From NCBI GenBank assembly GCA_048213135.1, contig PS015101.1, positions 51,514 through 88,278 on the forward strand: 36,765 bases of DNA, in the 5' to 3' direction. Below the pieces are notes generated by a model, which worked only from the letters and a program-made list of their open reading frames with translations, did no database searches and had not been told where the DNA came from. Below, one piece after another: positions 19,501 to 30,598 of the stretch (position 1 is its first letter; every line of letters begins with the position of its first letter). The stretch is from Reclinomonas americana ATCC 50394 (Eukaryota; Jakobida; Jakobea; Jakobida). The translations under genes and the position numbers were made by a program.

Positions 19501-21682
19501 CAGCCCACCCGCGTCGCCGTCCAGTGGAGCGCGCACCGGCAATCAGCGGCGAGGGTCGGCTTCTGGGTCGGAGCCGTCGAGCCCATCCAACGGTGGTGCT
19601 CGTGGTGGCGCACGTCGCACCGAGCCGGCGACCAAGATTCCGTCGCCGAGCAATGCGCGAAGACGGCCATCGACTGCCGATCGAAGTGACGATGACGACG
19701 ATGCACCGTCACCCGCACCACCCACGGGCAATCGGCGGGCGGATCTTGACGGTGCGTGAGGGATTGTGTGCCGCGCCGATGGTGACAGTTGATTCACACT
19801 TTCTTTCTTTTCACGCAGATGTGTTTGGTGCGCCGTCGGACAGGTTAGCCAATGTGTTTGGAGATGCCGGCGGCCCAAAGCCCGTCGTGATGCAACCTCG
19901 GCGAGCACCGGCCGCCGTCTCAGCAGCGGTGGCTGGTCGCTCTGCAGGACCACCGAGTCAGGTGCCATACACAGCCGAGGAGGCTGCGTTGGCCGCCGAA
20001 CGCGACCTCGTGGTGAAGCAGCTGAACGACATTCGCCTCGCCCTCACCCAACTGTCGGCTCACCAGGCGGTGCGTTGTCCAAGTTGCTTGTGTTTCTCAG
20101 TCGGCGCGACTCACCCTTCAGGGGCGCAGATGTTTGGTGAGCAGCACATCCAGCTGCGTGAGAAACTGGAGCACCAGGCGGCCGACATGCGACGCCTGAC
20201 GAACAAGATTGTCGAGGGTGACGACGGTCCCCCCGTTCCCCTTCGCCCACTGTCAGGTTCGCACAGAAGAGAGAAACGGATGAATGGTGCGTGTCAACTC
20301 ACTTGATTGCTGCTCAGGCGGCCGCGGTCGTGGGATGCAGCTGCCGTCGGAGGCCATGAGTCGAATGGCGGTGGCCGCTTTGCCGCATCGAGATGTCACG
20401 TCAACCACAACGACGACCACCACCACCGCCACAGCAGCAGCGTACAATCGACCGACGGTTGTGGTGGAGGAGCAGCAGCCGGAGACCCGCGAGCACGCGC
20501 TGCTGCTGCAACGCCGGCGCGAGCTGGAGGCCGAATTGAGGCGGTTGCAAGACGCGTCGTCGAGCTGTTGCGTGTATATGTCTTCTTCTTCTCTCTCTCT
20601 CGCTGTGCAGTGTCTCATGTGAGTGAGCAGACATACCACCAAGCTCCCCCGACCGTGCGTCGTCACCGGCACCGACACCAGTGGCCCTGTCGTCGAGACC
20701 GTCGACTGGAGTTGCGACAGACGTCTCCACCCGCGAGGAGTGTCGTGAACGAGAGAGTTGACATTGCGTCTCTGTGCAGAATCGCCAAAAGCTGGTGGAT
20801 GTGATGAATCCCGCCGACCCGCACAGCGCATGGCGCCGACCGACCACGCCAAAACTCGCCGGCATGGCCGTGCCCGACGATGCGAGGTACGCTGTGCAGG
20901 TGTGATTGAACAAGTGAGTGTGCATGCTGACGTCTGTGCGCAGCCGGGGCAAGACGCCGGGTACGGCCGTGTCGCTGGCCGGGCACAGCACGTTTGTGCG
21001 CCCACCGGACATGCCCAAGTTGCGCATTCGTCTCTCTCTCTCTTCGCTCTTCCCGCCACAGTCTGCTGACTTGCGCTGTGTGCACACAGTCCACTGCTGG
21101 AGGCCTCGGTCGACACGGACGAAGACGATGTGCACTCTCCGACGCTCGCTCGCCTCGAGTCGGCGGTGGACGACCGACTGAAGCGATTGCAGGTCTGCGC
21201 ATGCTCGCACACTTGCCTGTGCACGGTTTTCCCCTCACTCTTGGTGCTATGGCAGAAACTCGAAGGTGCCTTGTCGGCCGACAACTCCATGTCGTGCGAC
21301 ACCTCCATGCAAGACACGGATATCGAGCGGCTGACCGAGTACCTGCAGGCCATGTCGCCGCTGAATTCTCCCGAGAAGCCTCTGCGTTCACGACCGTCGT
21401 CGCGTGCAACTGGCGCATCCGCCAATGTTGCGTCATCACAACCTACTGTGTGCTGTTACTTGCCGTGTTCCTCACCCGTTAAGCTAGGGTAATCCCCTGG
21501 AACGCTCGCTCGCCGCGCAGACGACGTGGATCGACCTGAATGCCTCGACGCGCACCACCCTCAGCAACATGGCTGCGATGCTCAACATGGCGCAGGCTGT
21601 GGAGCTCGAACCGCCAACACCCGGACAAGAGTTCGACAGTCCCATCACCCCGTCGTCGCCCGTGGCCCGACGGCGACCGTGA
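16354..21682 (+). CDS. CSPP1: CSPP1-like centrosome/spindle-pole/cilium-associated protein, 23 exons
   Basis: Exons: 16354-16434, 16572-16657, 16730-16884, 16955-17286, 17355-17771, 17831-17998, 18062-18427, 18496-18559, 18626-18654, 18717-18771, 18847-18884, 18954-19020, 19094-19335, 19400-19751, 19819-20069, 20130-20226, 20318-20566, 20631-20710, 20780-20886, 20944-21018, 21090-21192, 21256-21426, 21488-21682. All are in phase: 1259 residues, close to human CSPP1. Seen: an N-terminal QVEEKKRQ helix, four LFxGxG motifs (about 323, 370, 423, 479), each near a phase-0 exon boundary, a charged helix MQEALQRQVEEKKRKQEEEK (about 640-695), DVFG/NVFGD motifs, a second helical block (about 818-933), and Pro/Ser-rich linkers. 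In CSPP1, similar EALQxQIxEKK helices and FAGMLFGG motifs bind or regulate microtubules. The assignment rests on this architecture, not an alignment. Six introns start GTTGCG. Confidence 0.6.
17667..18274 (+). repeat. Four coding LF(A/K)G(L/M)G motif repeats in consecutive phase-0 exons
   Basis: Motif codons at 17667-17684 (LFAGMG), 17867-17884 (LFKGLG), 18089-18106 (LFKGLG) and 18257-18274 (LFAGLG). The first two share a VDES(V/I)GLF context. Host exons 5, 6 and 7 all begin and end in phase 0, as expected for exon or internal duplication. Confidence 0.8.
18626..18654 (+). other. 29-nt micro-exon of the CSPP1-like gene
   Basis: Flanked by CCTCCAG and GTATGT. It carries about ten codons (HPSQESGAAA) and keeps frame between a GTTGCG intron (66 nt) and a 62-nt intron. 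Confidence 0.65.
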
Positions 21683-21727
21683 GTAAAATGGGAAGAGAGG
21701 TCATTGACGTATGCATTGATTGTTTTT

Positions 21728-23000
21728 TCAGAGGAGCAGAGCAAGAGCGAGGAGACCGCCAAAGAAGAGGTGATACTGGGCGGTGCGCTGTGGGAGCTTG
21801 GCCAGCTCACCCTTCTCAAATGCACCCATGAGGCGGTACGCCTGCGGGAAGGTGATCAGCGGGAGCAGGATGCGAGTCCCATACGTGGACCACACAGTGA
21901 GGAGCCAGACGTGCGCGCCAATGAGCTGCGCGCAGTACCTGTCTCTCGCCCGGCGAGTGAGTGAATGGGGGATTATGGCGACAGCAGCTCTGTGTGACGC
22001 AACACAAAGTTGCACGCCTTGCGCCCAAAGATAATCGGGAATGTGCGAATGCCAGCCGCCTTGTCGGTCTCCGCATCGCGCGTGTTATTGGCATGCAGAA
22101 TCGCCGTGGTCACCAATCCCACCGGCACCGAGGCATACAGCGTCGCCCACACATGCTCGTTGCCGAGGGCCAGCGCGCCGCCAAGCATCAACAGCGGACC
22201 TGCACACACAGCAGCAACCGAGGAGTGAGCAAGCTGGCCGACGAAACTTGACGACGACAAGTGTCGAGTCGCACCAAACACAACAAAGATCGTCACATCG
22301 CCCAACGCATGATACTTGAGCGAAAACGGCGGTCCCGTATACGAAAACGCCAGCAGCACGCCCACAAAGCCGACTCCCAGCAGTCCCGCATTGGCCATGT
22401 ACGGCAGCTCACCGGTGCCGGCCTCCAACACCGCACGCATTCTCGGCGTCGGCCACACCACCAACCACAAGCCCAACAGCACTCCCAGCGCGCCCAGAGA
22501 CACCGCCAGCTCAAACACTTGCGTGGGCGTCACTATGCGGTCCACGAGGCTGCGATCGTCGGCCGACTTGCTCGTGTCGACCTTGTAATCAAAGCTGCGA
22601 TGTATCAATAATGAAATACAGTGGCAGTGGCAAAACAAACAAACAGTGGCGCGTAACTCGAAGAAGGTGTTGAGCAGGTTGCCAAAGGCGTGCAGGCACA
22701 GCGCGGCAATCGTCATTCCCTGTGACGGAGACAACTGATGAAAATCTGACTCTCTTTCTTTCGTGTGTGTGTGTGACACTGACCAGCATGCGACTGAGAG
22801 GCCACGACTCGTCCTCGTGCAGCTCATCAACCGCCAGTGCAAAGGACACTGCGAGAGGGACAAGTGTGGCAGTGAATGACCACGGCCGCGTGGCCATAAA
22901 CTGCGCGACACACACACACACACATGCGAGTGAGCGCGCAGAGTTGCGCGTGTGAGAGAGCGGGAGTGAAGCGGCGCCAAACCAACTCTGTGAAGCCCAT
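21728..23000 (-). CDS. UBIAD1: UBIAD1-type UbiA prenyltransferase
   Basis: Integral membrane enzyme that transfers a prenyl chain to an aromatic ring (menaquinone-4 or ubiquinone-type quinones in animals). Exons 22983-23000, 22784-22900, 22658-22719, 22275-22594, 22004-22199 and 21728-21938 give 307 residues (human 338). Seen: RPWSFTATLVPLAVSFALA at the N-terminus, the first Asp-rich motif NTFFDFDYKVD (about 62), FSYTGPPFSLKYHALGD, VVFGPLL, the second Asp-rich motif NNTRDAETD (210-218), and LPQRTAQ near the C-terminus, all as in UBIAD1. Multiple apolar helices throughout. The MGFTEL first exon is short but in phase. The stop is 45 bp from the CSPP1-like stop (convergent). Confidence 0.94.
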
Positions 23001-23065
23001 TTGAAGTGGTGACGGTCTGCACCAGTCGACGGAGCACGCACTTCAATTGCGGTCGTGGCTCGGCG
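23001..23065. promoter_or_regulatory. 65-bp divergent promoter with TTGAAGTG inverted repeat
   Basis: Spacer between the UBIAD1 start (-) and the gamma-glutamyl hydrolase start (+). An exact inverted pair, TTGAAGTG at 23001-23008 and CACTTCAA at 23039-23046, faces each gene at a similar distance. It could be a shared transcription element; inferred from symmetry and position. Confidence 0.45.
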
Positions 23066-25360
23066 ATGCGTGTGTTTTTGCTCATTGCGCTGCTCATTGC
23101 GGCATTGGCGCTCTCTGCGGCTGCAAAGCGAGCCGGCACACGGCAACCACATCGACAGTACAGTTGCGCGCGCGCGTGTGTGTCTCACTGTCTCACTCTC
23201 TGTCACACACTCATCATATGCAGGCGACGATGGGCTCAACTTGCGGCCTATCATTGGCGTTCTCACACAGCCAAGTGATCCGGAGGTAAGATAGAGAGAG
23301 AGGGAAAAATTGTTGTCTTCTTCTCGCATTGTGATATCAACCCATGTGCTCAGTACCAACAATTCGGGCCGGCCATGATCCCTGGTGCGTCTCTTCACTC
23401 ACTTACTCTTACTCTCCTCACTGTTTGTTTGCTTAATCCTTGCATGTGTATGAGCACAGCGGCTTATGTCAAGTGGCTGGAGGTTCGTGCTGCCGTGTTG
23501 TCTTGTGCCGTGTTTGCACTTCCGCATGCCTTGGTGACCCTTGTTTGCTGGGCATTTACTCGGCGTTTGACCCTCAAACTATCGAATCCTCGACCTTTCA
23601 TTCTCTGTCCATTGTTCTGCAAGCCCTCGTCTCTTGATCTCCTGATCTTCCGACGCTTGCCCCTCGAGACGCTTGACTCTTGAACCTTGCATCCCTCGTC
23701 CCTTGATCCTCACCCTTGGACCTCGGACTGTCGAACCCTTGATCTCTTGATCTTCCCACCCTTGTCCCTCCTCGAACCCCGACCCCTCGTTCCTTGACTC
23801 TTGAACCTTTCATCCCTCGTCCCTTGACCTCGAACTCTCGAACCCTTGGATCCTTTGATCTGCCGCACAGACCTTCATCTTCAAGCCCTCGTCTCTTGAT
23901 ATTCGAACCTTTCATCCCTCGTCCCTTGATCCTCATCCTTGACCGTCGACCCTCGTACCCTTGATCTCCTGATCTTCAAGCCCTCGCCCCGTGATCTCTC
24001 GATCTTCCAACCCTCGTCCCTCGTCCCTTGATCTGTCAATCTTCCAACCCTCCTCCCATGACCCTCGAACCCCCGTCTCTTGATCTCTCGTCCCTCGCCC
24101 CTGTCGCCCTTGACCCTCATGACCCTCTGAATTGCGTTCTCTTGCGCACAGGCTGCTGGTGCACGAGTGGTGCCAATCTACTACGACTCGCCTGAGGTAC
24201 GCATGTATCGCTGCTGGATGCTTGGGAAATGCCGCTCATGCCGTGTCTTGCTTTTGTGAAGCCGGTGCTGGAGTTCATGTTCAACAGTGTCAATGGATTG
24301 GTGTTGATTGGCGGCGACACGGATCTCATTGATCATGCGACTCGTTGCGCGACGTCACTCTCTCTCTCTCTCTCCCTTGCTCTCTCTGTGTCTTGACGCT
24401 CTCCACCGACGCAGCGTATCAAATGGCCGCTCGTTACTTGTACCACCGAGCGATTCAGGCGTTTGAGCGTGAGAACGACTACTTCCCAATCTGGGGCACG
24501 TGCCTCGGGTTCGAGCAGCTGTGCATTCTCGGCGGCAACGACCAGTACGACATTCTTGGCAAGTTACGGGCTTTGAACTGAGCGTGCCTGTGTGTGGTGA
24601 CATTATCAGTGCCTGATCTGTCGGAGATGCTAGTTTCGATGCGCAGAACGAGACACTGCCGCTGCAGTTCACCGCCGATGCCGCATTGTCGCGTCTCTTT
24701 GATCCGACGGTCATCCCGATGGCCATTTACTCGGCGCTCTCCAGCAAGCCCATCACCGAGGTGCGTCGTCTCCTCGCTCAAATGCCGGCGTCGTCCACTC
24801 AATCGCAAGTGCACAGAATTACCACCACAACGGTGTCACCCCGCAAGCGTTCATGGCCAACAACAATCTCGCCATGAACTACCGCATCCTGTCGACCAAC
24901 GTGGATCGCAAGGGCGTCACCTTTGTTGCGGCCTCCGATCTCACGTATGAGTTTCTTATTTGTCTCCTTCTCATTCCACTTTCACCGCTCGGCAGATCTC
25001 CAGCATGGAGCATCGTCGCGTGCCAATCTACGCAGTGCAGTTCCACCCCGAACGACCGGCGTTCGAGTGGGACGCAAACGAGAACACACCGCACTCGTTT
25101 GACGCCATTCTGAGGTCTTGGACTTTTCCTCTTTCTTTCTCTCTTCCTCTTTCTCACTCTGTCGCCCCCCTCACAGCGGCCAGTACTTTGCCAACTTCTT
25201 CGTCCAAGAGACGCGCAAGAGCCACCACGGCTTCCCATCGCCGACCATCGAGTCGCACTATCTCATCTACTGGTGCACGTTGCAGCCCACTCTGAATATC
25301 GAATGGTTTTGTGTGTTTTGCGATGAGAAGTGTGTGCGTCGTCGGTCACGATGTTCACAG

Positions 25361-25405
<45 letters not shown>

Positions 25406-25551
25406 TGCGTACATCCAGGTATTCGCAAGAGTCGTACTTTTTCGGCGCCTACCGCAACACCTACGACGGCTCTCAGTGCTACTTCAAGCCAGGCGACGAA
25501 CTCTCGATGGTCGACAATGCTGCCGAGGTGGACGAGGCACCCTCGCGCTAA
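23066..25551 (+). CDS. GGH: Gamma-glutamyl hydrolase (folylpoly-gamma-glutamate hydrolase)
   Basis: Secreted or lysosomal cysteine peptidase that trims poly-gamma-glutamate from folates. Exons 23066-23162, 23224-23285, 23354-23384, 23460-23482, 24152-24196, 24262-24343, 24415-24562, 24634-24760, 24817-24924, 24996-25114, 25177-25278 and 25419-25551 give 358 residues. Seen: signal peptide MRVFLLIALLIAALALSAAA, RPIIGVLTQP, VVPIYYDSPE, LVLIGGDTDL, the nucleophile elbow WGTCLGFEQL (Cys about 143) and the catalytic His in AVQFHPERPAFEW (about 258), the class I glutamine-amidotransferase-like fold. Intron 4 (669 nt) is a degenerate repeat. Three introns start GTTGCG, one GTTACG and one GTTGCA. The exon 8 acceptor (24633) is the least certain. 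Confidence 0.94.
23460..23482 (+). other. 23-nt micro-exon of gamma-glutamyl hydrolase
   Basis: Between GAGCACAG and GTTCGT. It encodes AAYVKWLE with a split first codon and restores the family's SYVKWLE-type segment before the VVPI strand. Next to a 669-nt intron. Confidence 0.75.
23590..24130 (+). repeat. Degenerate minisatellite (CCCTCGTCCCTTGATCyTC) in GGH intron 4
   Basis: About 540 bp of irregular units combining CCCTCGTCCCTTGA, TCTTGATC, CGAACCCTTG and ATCTTCCAACC. Pyrimidine-rich on the transcribed strand. No exon seen inside it. Confidence 0.85.
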
Positions 25552-25611
25552 ACTCAGTGCTGGAAAAATACTCAACAATGTATATTCGCGATGCAAAAAA
25601 AGAAGCAGGTA

Positions 25612-27576
25612 CTAGCCACGACTCTGCTTTTCTTTTGCTTGCTTGATAAACGCTAGGAGGGATTGTCGGGCAGTGGCCAGGTCTTCCCGGTACGCTGCCG
25701 CGGGATTCGTCAAACACAATTCGTGCAGATAGGGAAGACCGTCGAGATCGCTGGCACGTTCAGGAGACCGCCTTTCGACCTGCAAAGAAGAAACCCACGG
25801 CATCAGCAAGCGCGGCGATCCAGAGAACTAGTTACTCCACACCGACACGCACACACACACACCTTAACAGAGGGTACGAAAGAGTCGGCCTCACGAACGG
25901 CGCTCGGATCGGCGTTGTTATGGTAGAGCTGGGCGAAAAAGTTGACAAACGGCGACTTCCACGAGTCGGGCGCGAAGGAACCCACAGCGCCGAGCTGCTG
26001 CCGATGGATAATAATATTGGCATCGCGCGAGTCGAACGGCGGCGGGTCCGTGTCATCGTGGCGGGGAGTCGACGACGGATCCGTGCCGAAGAAGACGTAG
26101 CCGAGATTGAGGGCAAACGATTTCTTCAGCTGTGCGATGCTCTGGTGCAGCCAGCCGTTGCTCCCGAAGAAGGTGTCCGGGTGAGTCTGCGGTGGTGGGT
26201 GAGGGGATGGCGCGAGGAGGAGGAGAAAGAGTGCTGGGGCGTAAACGTACCACCATAAAGTACTCGCTGCCGTCGGCGTAGGCCTGGAAGAACATGGCGT
26301 TCCAGGGGAACCAGCGCCAGCCGGTGGCTCGTTGGATGCGCATGACCTCGAGGCGAGAGTCGGGTACAGCGCCGCGCCATTGCTGCACAAGGGAAAGGGT
26401 GAGGGGAAGGGAGGGATAAGGGGAGAAGGGGAGAAGGGAGAAGGAGAGGGGGAATGGGGAAAGGGAGAAGGGAGGGGAGAAAAGAGTGGGGGAAGAGTGG
26501 GGGAAGAGTGGGGGAAGAGGGGGAGGAAGAGGAAGAGGAAGAGGAAGAGGAAGGAGGAAGGAGGAAGAGCAGGGGGAAGAGCAAGGGGGAAGAGAAGGGA
26601 GAAGAGAGGGGAAGAGGGGAAAGAGGGGAAGAGAAGGGGAAGAGAGGGGAAAGAGGGGAAAGAGGGGANNNNNNNNNNNNNNNNNNNNGAGAAGAGAAGG
26701 GGGAAGCGAGGGAAGAGAGATGGAGAAAGAAAGAAGTGAGAGTGAGAGGACTCGAGAAGAACGAAAGAGAAGCAGGAAGAGAGAGAAAACAGGAGAGAGA
26801 AATCTCACACACGCCAGACTGTCTCTCCCCGCACTTCTCTCCCTCGATCTCTCATCAACCACGCACCAAATCAAAGTACTCCTTCAGCGTGGCGAGGAAC
26901 CCGTGTTGATCAAACACCGGATCCAGTCCCTCAATGCCGACGTACAGCTCAATGAGATGCGTGTGCGAGTCCACTACAGCACACGAAATGCAGCGGTGAG
27001 TGACAGCTATCGAATGACAAAACACTCCACCAAGGCGACGCACTTTCTATTGTGCGACGGAGTGATGACAAGAAGGTGGTGAAGAACACACACGACTCCA
27101 CGGGGCACGATGAGATGCCGAGCTCGTCGGAGCTGAGGTACACGCCAATTGCCACGCGGGTCTTGTCCTTGGCGGTGCCGGTGATCTCGCGTGGTTGTTT
27201 CTTCACCTGCGAGAAAGGGAAGGGGGCGAGGATTAGGAAAGGATGACGAGGGAGAAAAGAGAAGAGTAACGAAATGATAGAGAAAGGAAGAGAGGAAGGA
27301 AGAGAGTACAAAGGAAGAGTAAGAGAAAAGACGGCGCGACAGAGAGAGAGAGAGAGAGCACGAAAGCAACAAAGCAAGCGTGAGGGAGCAGGAGAGGGAG
27401 AGAGAGATTGAGAGTAAGAGAGGTACCAAAGTGCACACAAATGAGGCGAATGCACAGCGAGATAAACAGCGAGCAACACACACACACGCACGCACACACA
27501 CACACAGAGCGGGCAAGCAAAAGAGAGCAACAAGGTGCAAATGCGTAAAAGAGAGAAGACAGACAGACAGACAGAC

Positions 27577-27621
<45 letters not shown>

Positions 27622-30598
27622 CGAAAGCAACGAAACACGCAGCCAATAGGAGAGATCACGCAGCGCGCAAACACAAACATCGACAGCAAGAAAACAAGAG
27701 TCTCACCTGCTGCATGCCAGAATACGCAATGTCGTCGCGGAACTCCAAATAACAGCGGAGTTCCTGGTCCAACGCCTTGCGATTGTCTTCGTCTGTTACG
27801 CCCACAGGTGAGCATCCGCGCAGAGAGCAGCATCGTACCAAAAAAACAGACGCACCATCAGTGGTGGGCACAAAGGGTGCGGCAGAAAAGTCATTGTCGC
27901 ACAAGCGGCTGCCTTGCGCCAGCGACTGGAAGGTGTGTGTGCAGTGCGTGTGCACACAGTCCACGAGGGGATCGAGAATGAGCTCGAGTGCGGCGCTGTG
28001 CCTGTCGTAGCCTTGAATGTACGAGAAGCACTCGTCGGGATTGGTCGATTGTGGTCGTCGATACAGCGCCACGTGGTCGTCCTCCAGCCGTCGTACGAGA
28101 TCTATGCGGAGGTGATGAGAAGATGAATTAAGAGTAAGCGTGTGACCGATGCACGAAACACTTCAGCGAGCCCGTCAGTCGAACATGCCGGTGATCCACG
28201 TACACGACGCGCGAGTACACGCGCACCGCGTGGCGCACAACCAATGGAGCCCACGACTCGTGTGGAATGTCGAGGTAAAAGTGGAAGCCCTTTGGATCGG
28301 CCGCAAAAAGATCCTGCGCGCGACAGCGTTTAGAGAGGAGAAAGAGAGCGAAATAGAAATAGAGGGAGTGCACAAACCAGCGTGTCGTACACATCCACGT
28401 GCCGCCACATGCGCATCTCGTTCATCGCCGACTGCGTGAAACCGACGGCATAGATGGCCGCTCGTACACCGTAGTCGTAGCGATGCAGCGCGCCGACCAT
28501 GGTCGCCAGTTCCTCCACCGCGCGCTCTTCGTCGACTGCGATGAGGGGAGGGAGAAGGAGGCGAAGTGAGGGAATGGGGGAAGAGGGAAAGAAGAGAGGG
28601 TCGCAGTGAATGCGTTCTTCTGACACTCTATCCCATCTTCTCCTCTCCGTTCGCTCGTTTCGCTGCTTGGCAAGTCACCACCTCTGCGTCCTTTTGTCAC
28701 ACAGACGTCGTGCACTGCTCTTTCTCTTCAATGGAGTGGCCTCTCGTTGGTGCTAAGAAGTAGACAGAAAGCACTACGTGATGGCCTATTCGTATTCGTG
28801 ATTGCATGTGCTCACCGGCTATCAGCACAACGTGCTGCTCTCTCTCTCTCTCTCTCTCTCTGTGGTGTGTATGCCTATTCGCATGCCTGTTGCCCACATT
28901 CCTTTCCATCCCTTCTTCACTTGTCACTGTCGCACAGCTATCAGCTCTCTCTCATGTGCGTATGCGCGTGTTTGCCTATCGTACTCATCGCTACGCTGTC
29001 TAAATTCACGCGCCGCTGTCGCACGATGTCAGAACGATGTGTTGCTCTCTCTCTCTCTCCGTGTTTGGCTATCACCGTTGCATCACTAGGCTTCCTGTTT
29101 GCACGCACAATCAAAGCGTATTGTGCTGTTCTCACGCTCTCAATCGCACAGTTTTCTCCTGTTCCAGCGTGCCCTTCTCCTTCTCTCTCCCACACTCACC
29201 GCGATCGCCATGATTAATGTCCAACACAGGCACGAGAATTACAGTGACCTGCGAGGCCGCCAGCGGATCGCGCACGGTGACCGTGGCCTGCGGATTGTTT
29301 TCGTCATCGCCGAGATCAATCACGGCTCCCGACGATGACGACGAAGATGATGATGACGATGAAGATGAAGATGGTGGCAATGCAGGTGGCGTCGCAGGCG
29401 ACACGGGAATCGGTGCTCCAGTGGCCTGTGCACAGGATTAGAGAGAAGCAGATAGTCACAAATGCATACCGCCATCACGCAACTGCAGCCACCTGCCGAT
29501 CCACAAATCGCTTCACCGACTGCCGCACGGCCTTCTCCAGCTCCTCCAGTCGCTCATTGGTCTCTCGCCGAACCCATCGCTTGAACTGCGGGGGAGAACG
29601 AGAGCGCGAATGAGCAATGGAGGAAGGAAGCGATCGATGAGAGAGGAGTGGAGAAGAAGGGGAAGCTTGAATGCGAGTGAGCGACGGCGTGTGTGCGGGA
29701 GCGAAGGTGAATGCGATGGAGTGAGAGAGAGTGAGCGTGCAAGTGAGTGCGCGATGTTGTAAGCGATGGTGTATGCAATGAAGTGAGTGAGTGAGTGAGA
29801 GAGAGAGAGAGTGAGAGTGTGTGCGTGTATACGGGAGCGAAGGTGCATGCGATGGAGTGTGTGTGAGGGAGAGAGAGAGAGCAGCTGTATGCAATCGGGT
29901 GGTGTGAGCTAAGTGATGGTGTATCCGATGAAGTGAGAGAGTGAGTGAGTGAGTGTGTGTGTGAGCGATACAGTGAATGAGCGATAGNNNNNNNNNNNNN
30001 NNNNNNNAGAGAAAGAGAGAAGAGAGAGAGAGAAAGAGAGAGAGAGAGACAGAGAGAGGGAGGAAGAGAGTGAGAAGAAAGAGAGAAGAAGAGAATACGT
30101 GAGAGTGAAAGAACAAGACGCGTGTCACCCTCTCTCTCTCTCTCGCACACACACACACGCACACACACGCACACACACGCACGCACACACGCACACAGAG
30201 ACACGCACATCCTTGTCAATCAACTCTCTCACACTCTCTCTCCTCTCTTTCTCCCTCCTCCCTCTCTCTCCCTCTCTCTCCTCTCTCTCACACACACACA
30301 CCGAGTTGACCGACTCTGCAACTGCAGCAGTCACCGCCGCCGCATCGACCTTGCCACTCGCACTCTCCTTTCCTGCTGCAGCAGTCGCCGCCGCCGCCGC
30401 CGGGCGCCGCCCATTGGTCGGCCGACTTGAACCTGCCGTCGATCCATCACCAACCACCACAGGCGTCAACGACAACGCACTGTTGTTATCAGTGTTGTTG
30501 TTGTTGCCTCCGCCGCGGAGAATGACCACCAGTGAGATGAGAATGTAGAGAGAGACAGCGCCCACTGTCACGTATCGCCAGTTGATGGCGACTGTCAT
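25612..30598 (-). CDS. Type II membrane protein with glycosyltransferase-like (GT-A-type) luminal domain
   Basis: Exons 30302-30598, 29484-29585, 29200-29425, 28378-28535, 28160-28313, 27856-28101, 27707-27792, 27092-27206, 26867-26973, 26251-26382, 25863-26186 and 25612-25779 give 704 residues in phase. Seen: one apolar anchor near the N-terminus (about 8-28, YVTVGAVSLYILISLVVIL) followed by an Asn/Ala/Ser-rich stalk, a charged helix (about 100-130), a Ser run, then a soluble domain with GWRWFPWNAMFFQAYADGSE, EYFMVTHPDTFFGSNGWL and ANIIIHRQQLGAVGSFAP. That pattern resembles GT-A-fold proteins where a DxD follows the EYF strand; here THPDT replaces it. A Golgi or ER location is likely. No specific family or substrate assigned. 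Confidence 0.75.
26669..26688. other. Assembly gap (20 N)
   Basis: Short N run in a purine-rich (plus strand) low-complexity intron (26383-26866) of the glycosyltransferase-like gene. The round length suggests unknown true size. Confidence 0.98.
27207..27706 (-). repeat. Low-complexity intron with GA and GACA microsatellites
   Basis: 500-nt intron of the glycosyltransferase-like gene. Plus strand carries (GA)n at 27340-27358 and 27580-27616, (ACAG)n at 27561-27581 and (CA)n near 27478-27506. No exon seen. Confidence 0.85.
28536..29199 (-). repeat. 664-nt intron with repeated CTATC / CT-tract blocks
   Basis: Intron 3 of the glycosyltransferase-like gene. Plus strand repeats a block of GnCTATCAnC... 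(CT)n ... GTGTnTGCCTATnC near 28815-28895, 28938-28985 and 29030-29080. No coding signal found. Confidence 0.55.
29586..30301 (-). repeat. Simple-sequence intron with small gap
   Basis: First intron of the glycosyltransferase-like gene. Diverged GTGAGTGAGTGnGnGnGAGAG and GCGATGGnGTnTGCGATGAAGTGAG units (29690-29985), a 20-N gap at 29988-30007, then GA and CA microsatellites. No exon seen. Confidence 0.8.
29988..30007. other. Assembly gap (20 N)
   Basis: Short N run within the repeat-filled first intron of the glycosyltransferase-like gene. Confidence 0.98.

Noticed and set aside
21677-21735. Extra intron after the CSPP1-like stop (GTGAGT ... TTTTTTCAG)
   Set aside because: The donor lies across the stop codon in phase 2, and the downstream frame in that phase is unconvincing and antisense to the UBIAD1 coding end. 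I kept the TGA at 21680.
24957-24990. GTATGAG donor in GGH exon 9
   Set aside because: It would put the next exon out of frame; the GTTGCG donor at 24925 is in phase and joins the TMEG-like SSMEH block correctly.
27561-27616. CRISPR-like or satellite array
   Set aside because: Only GACA and GA microsatellites with no spacers; the genome is eukaryotic.
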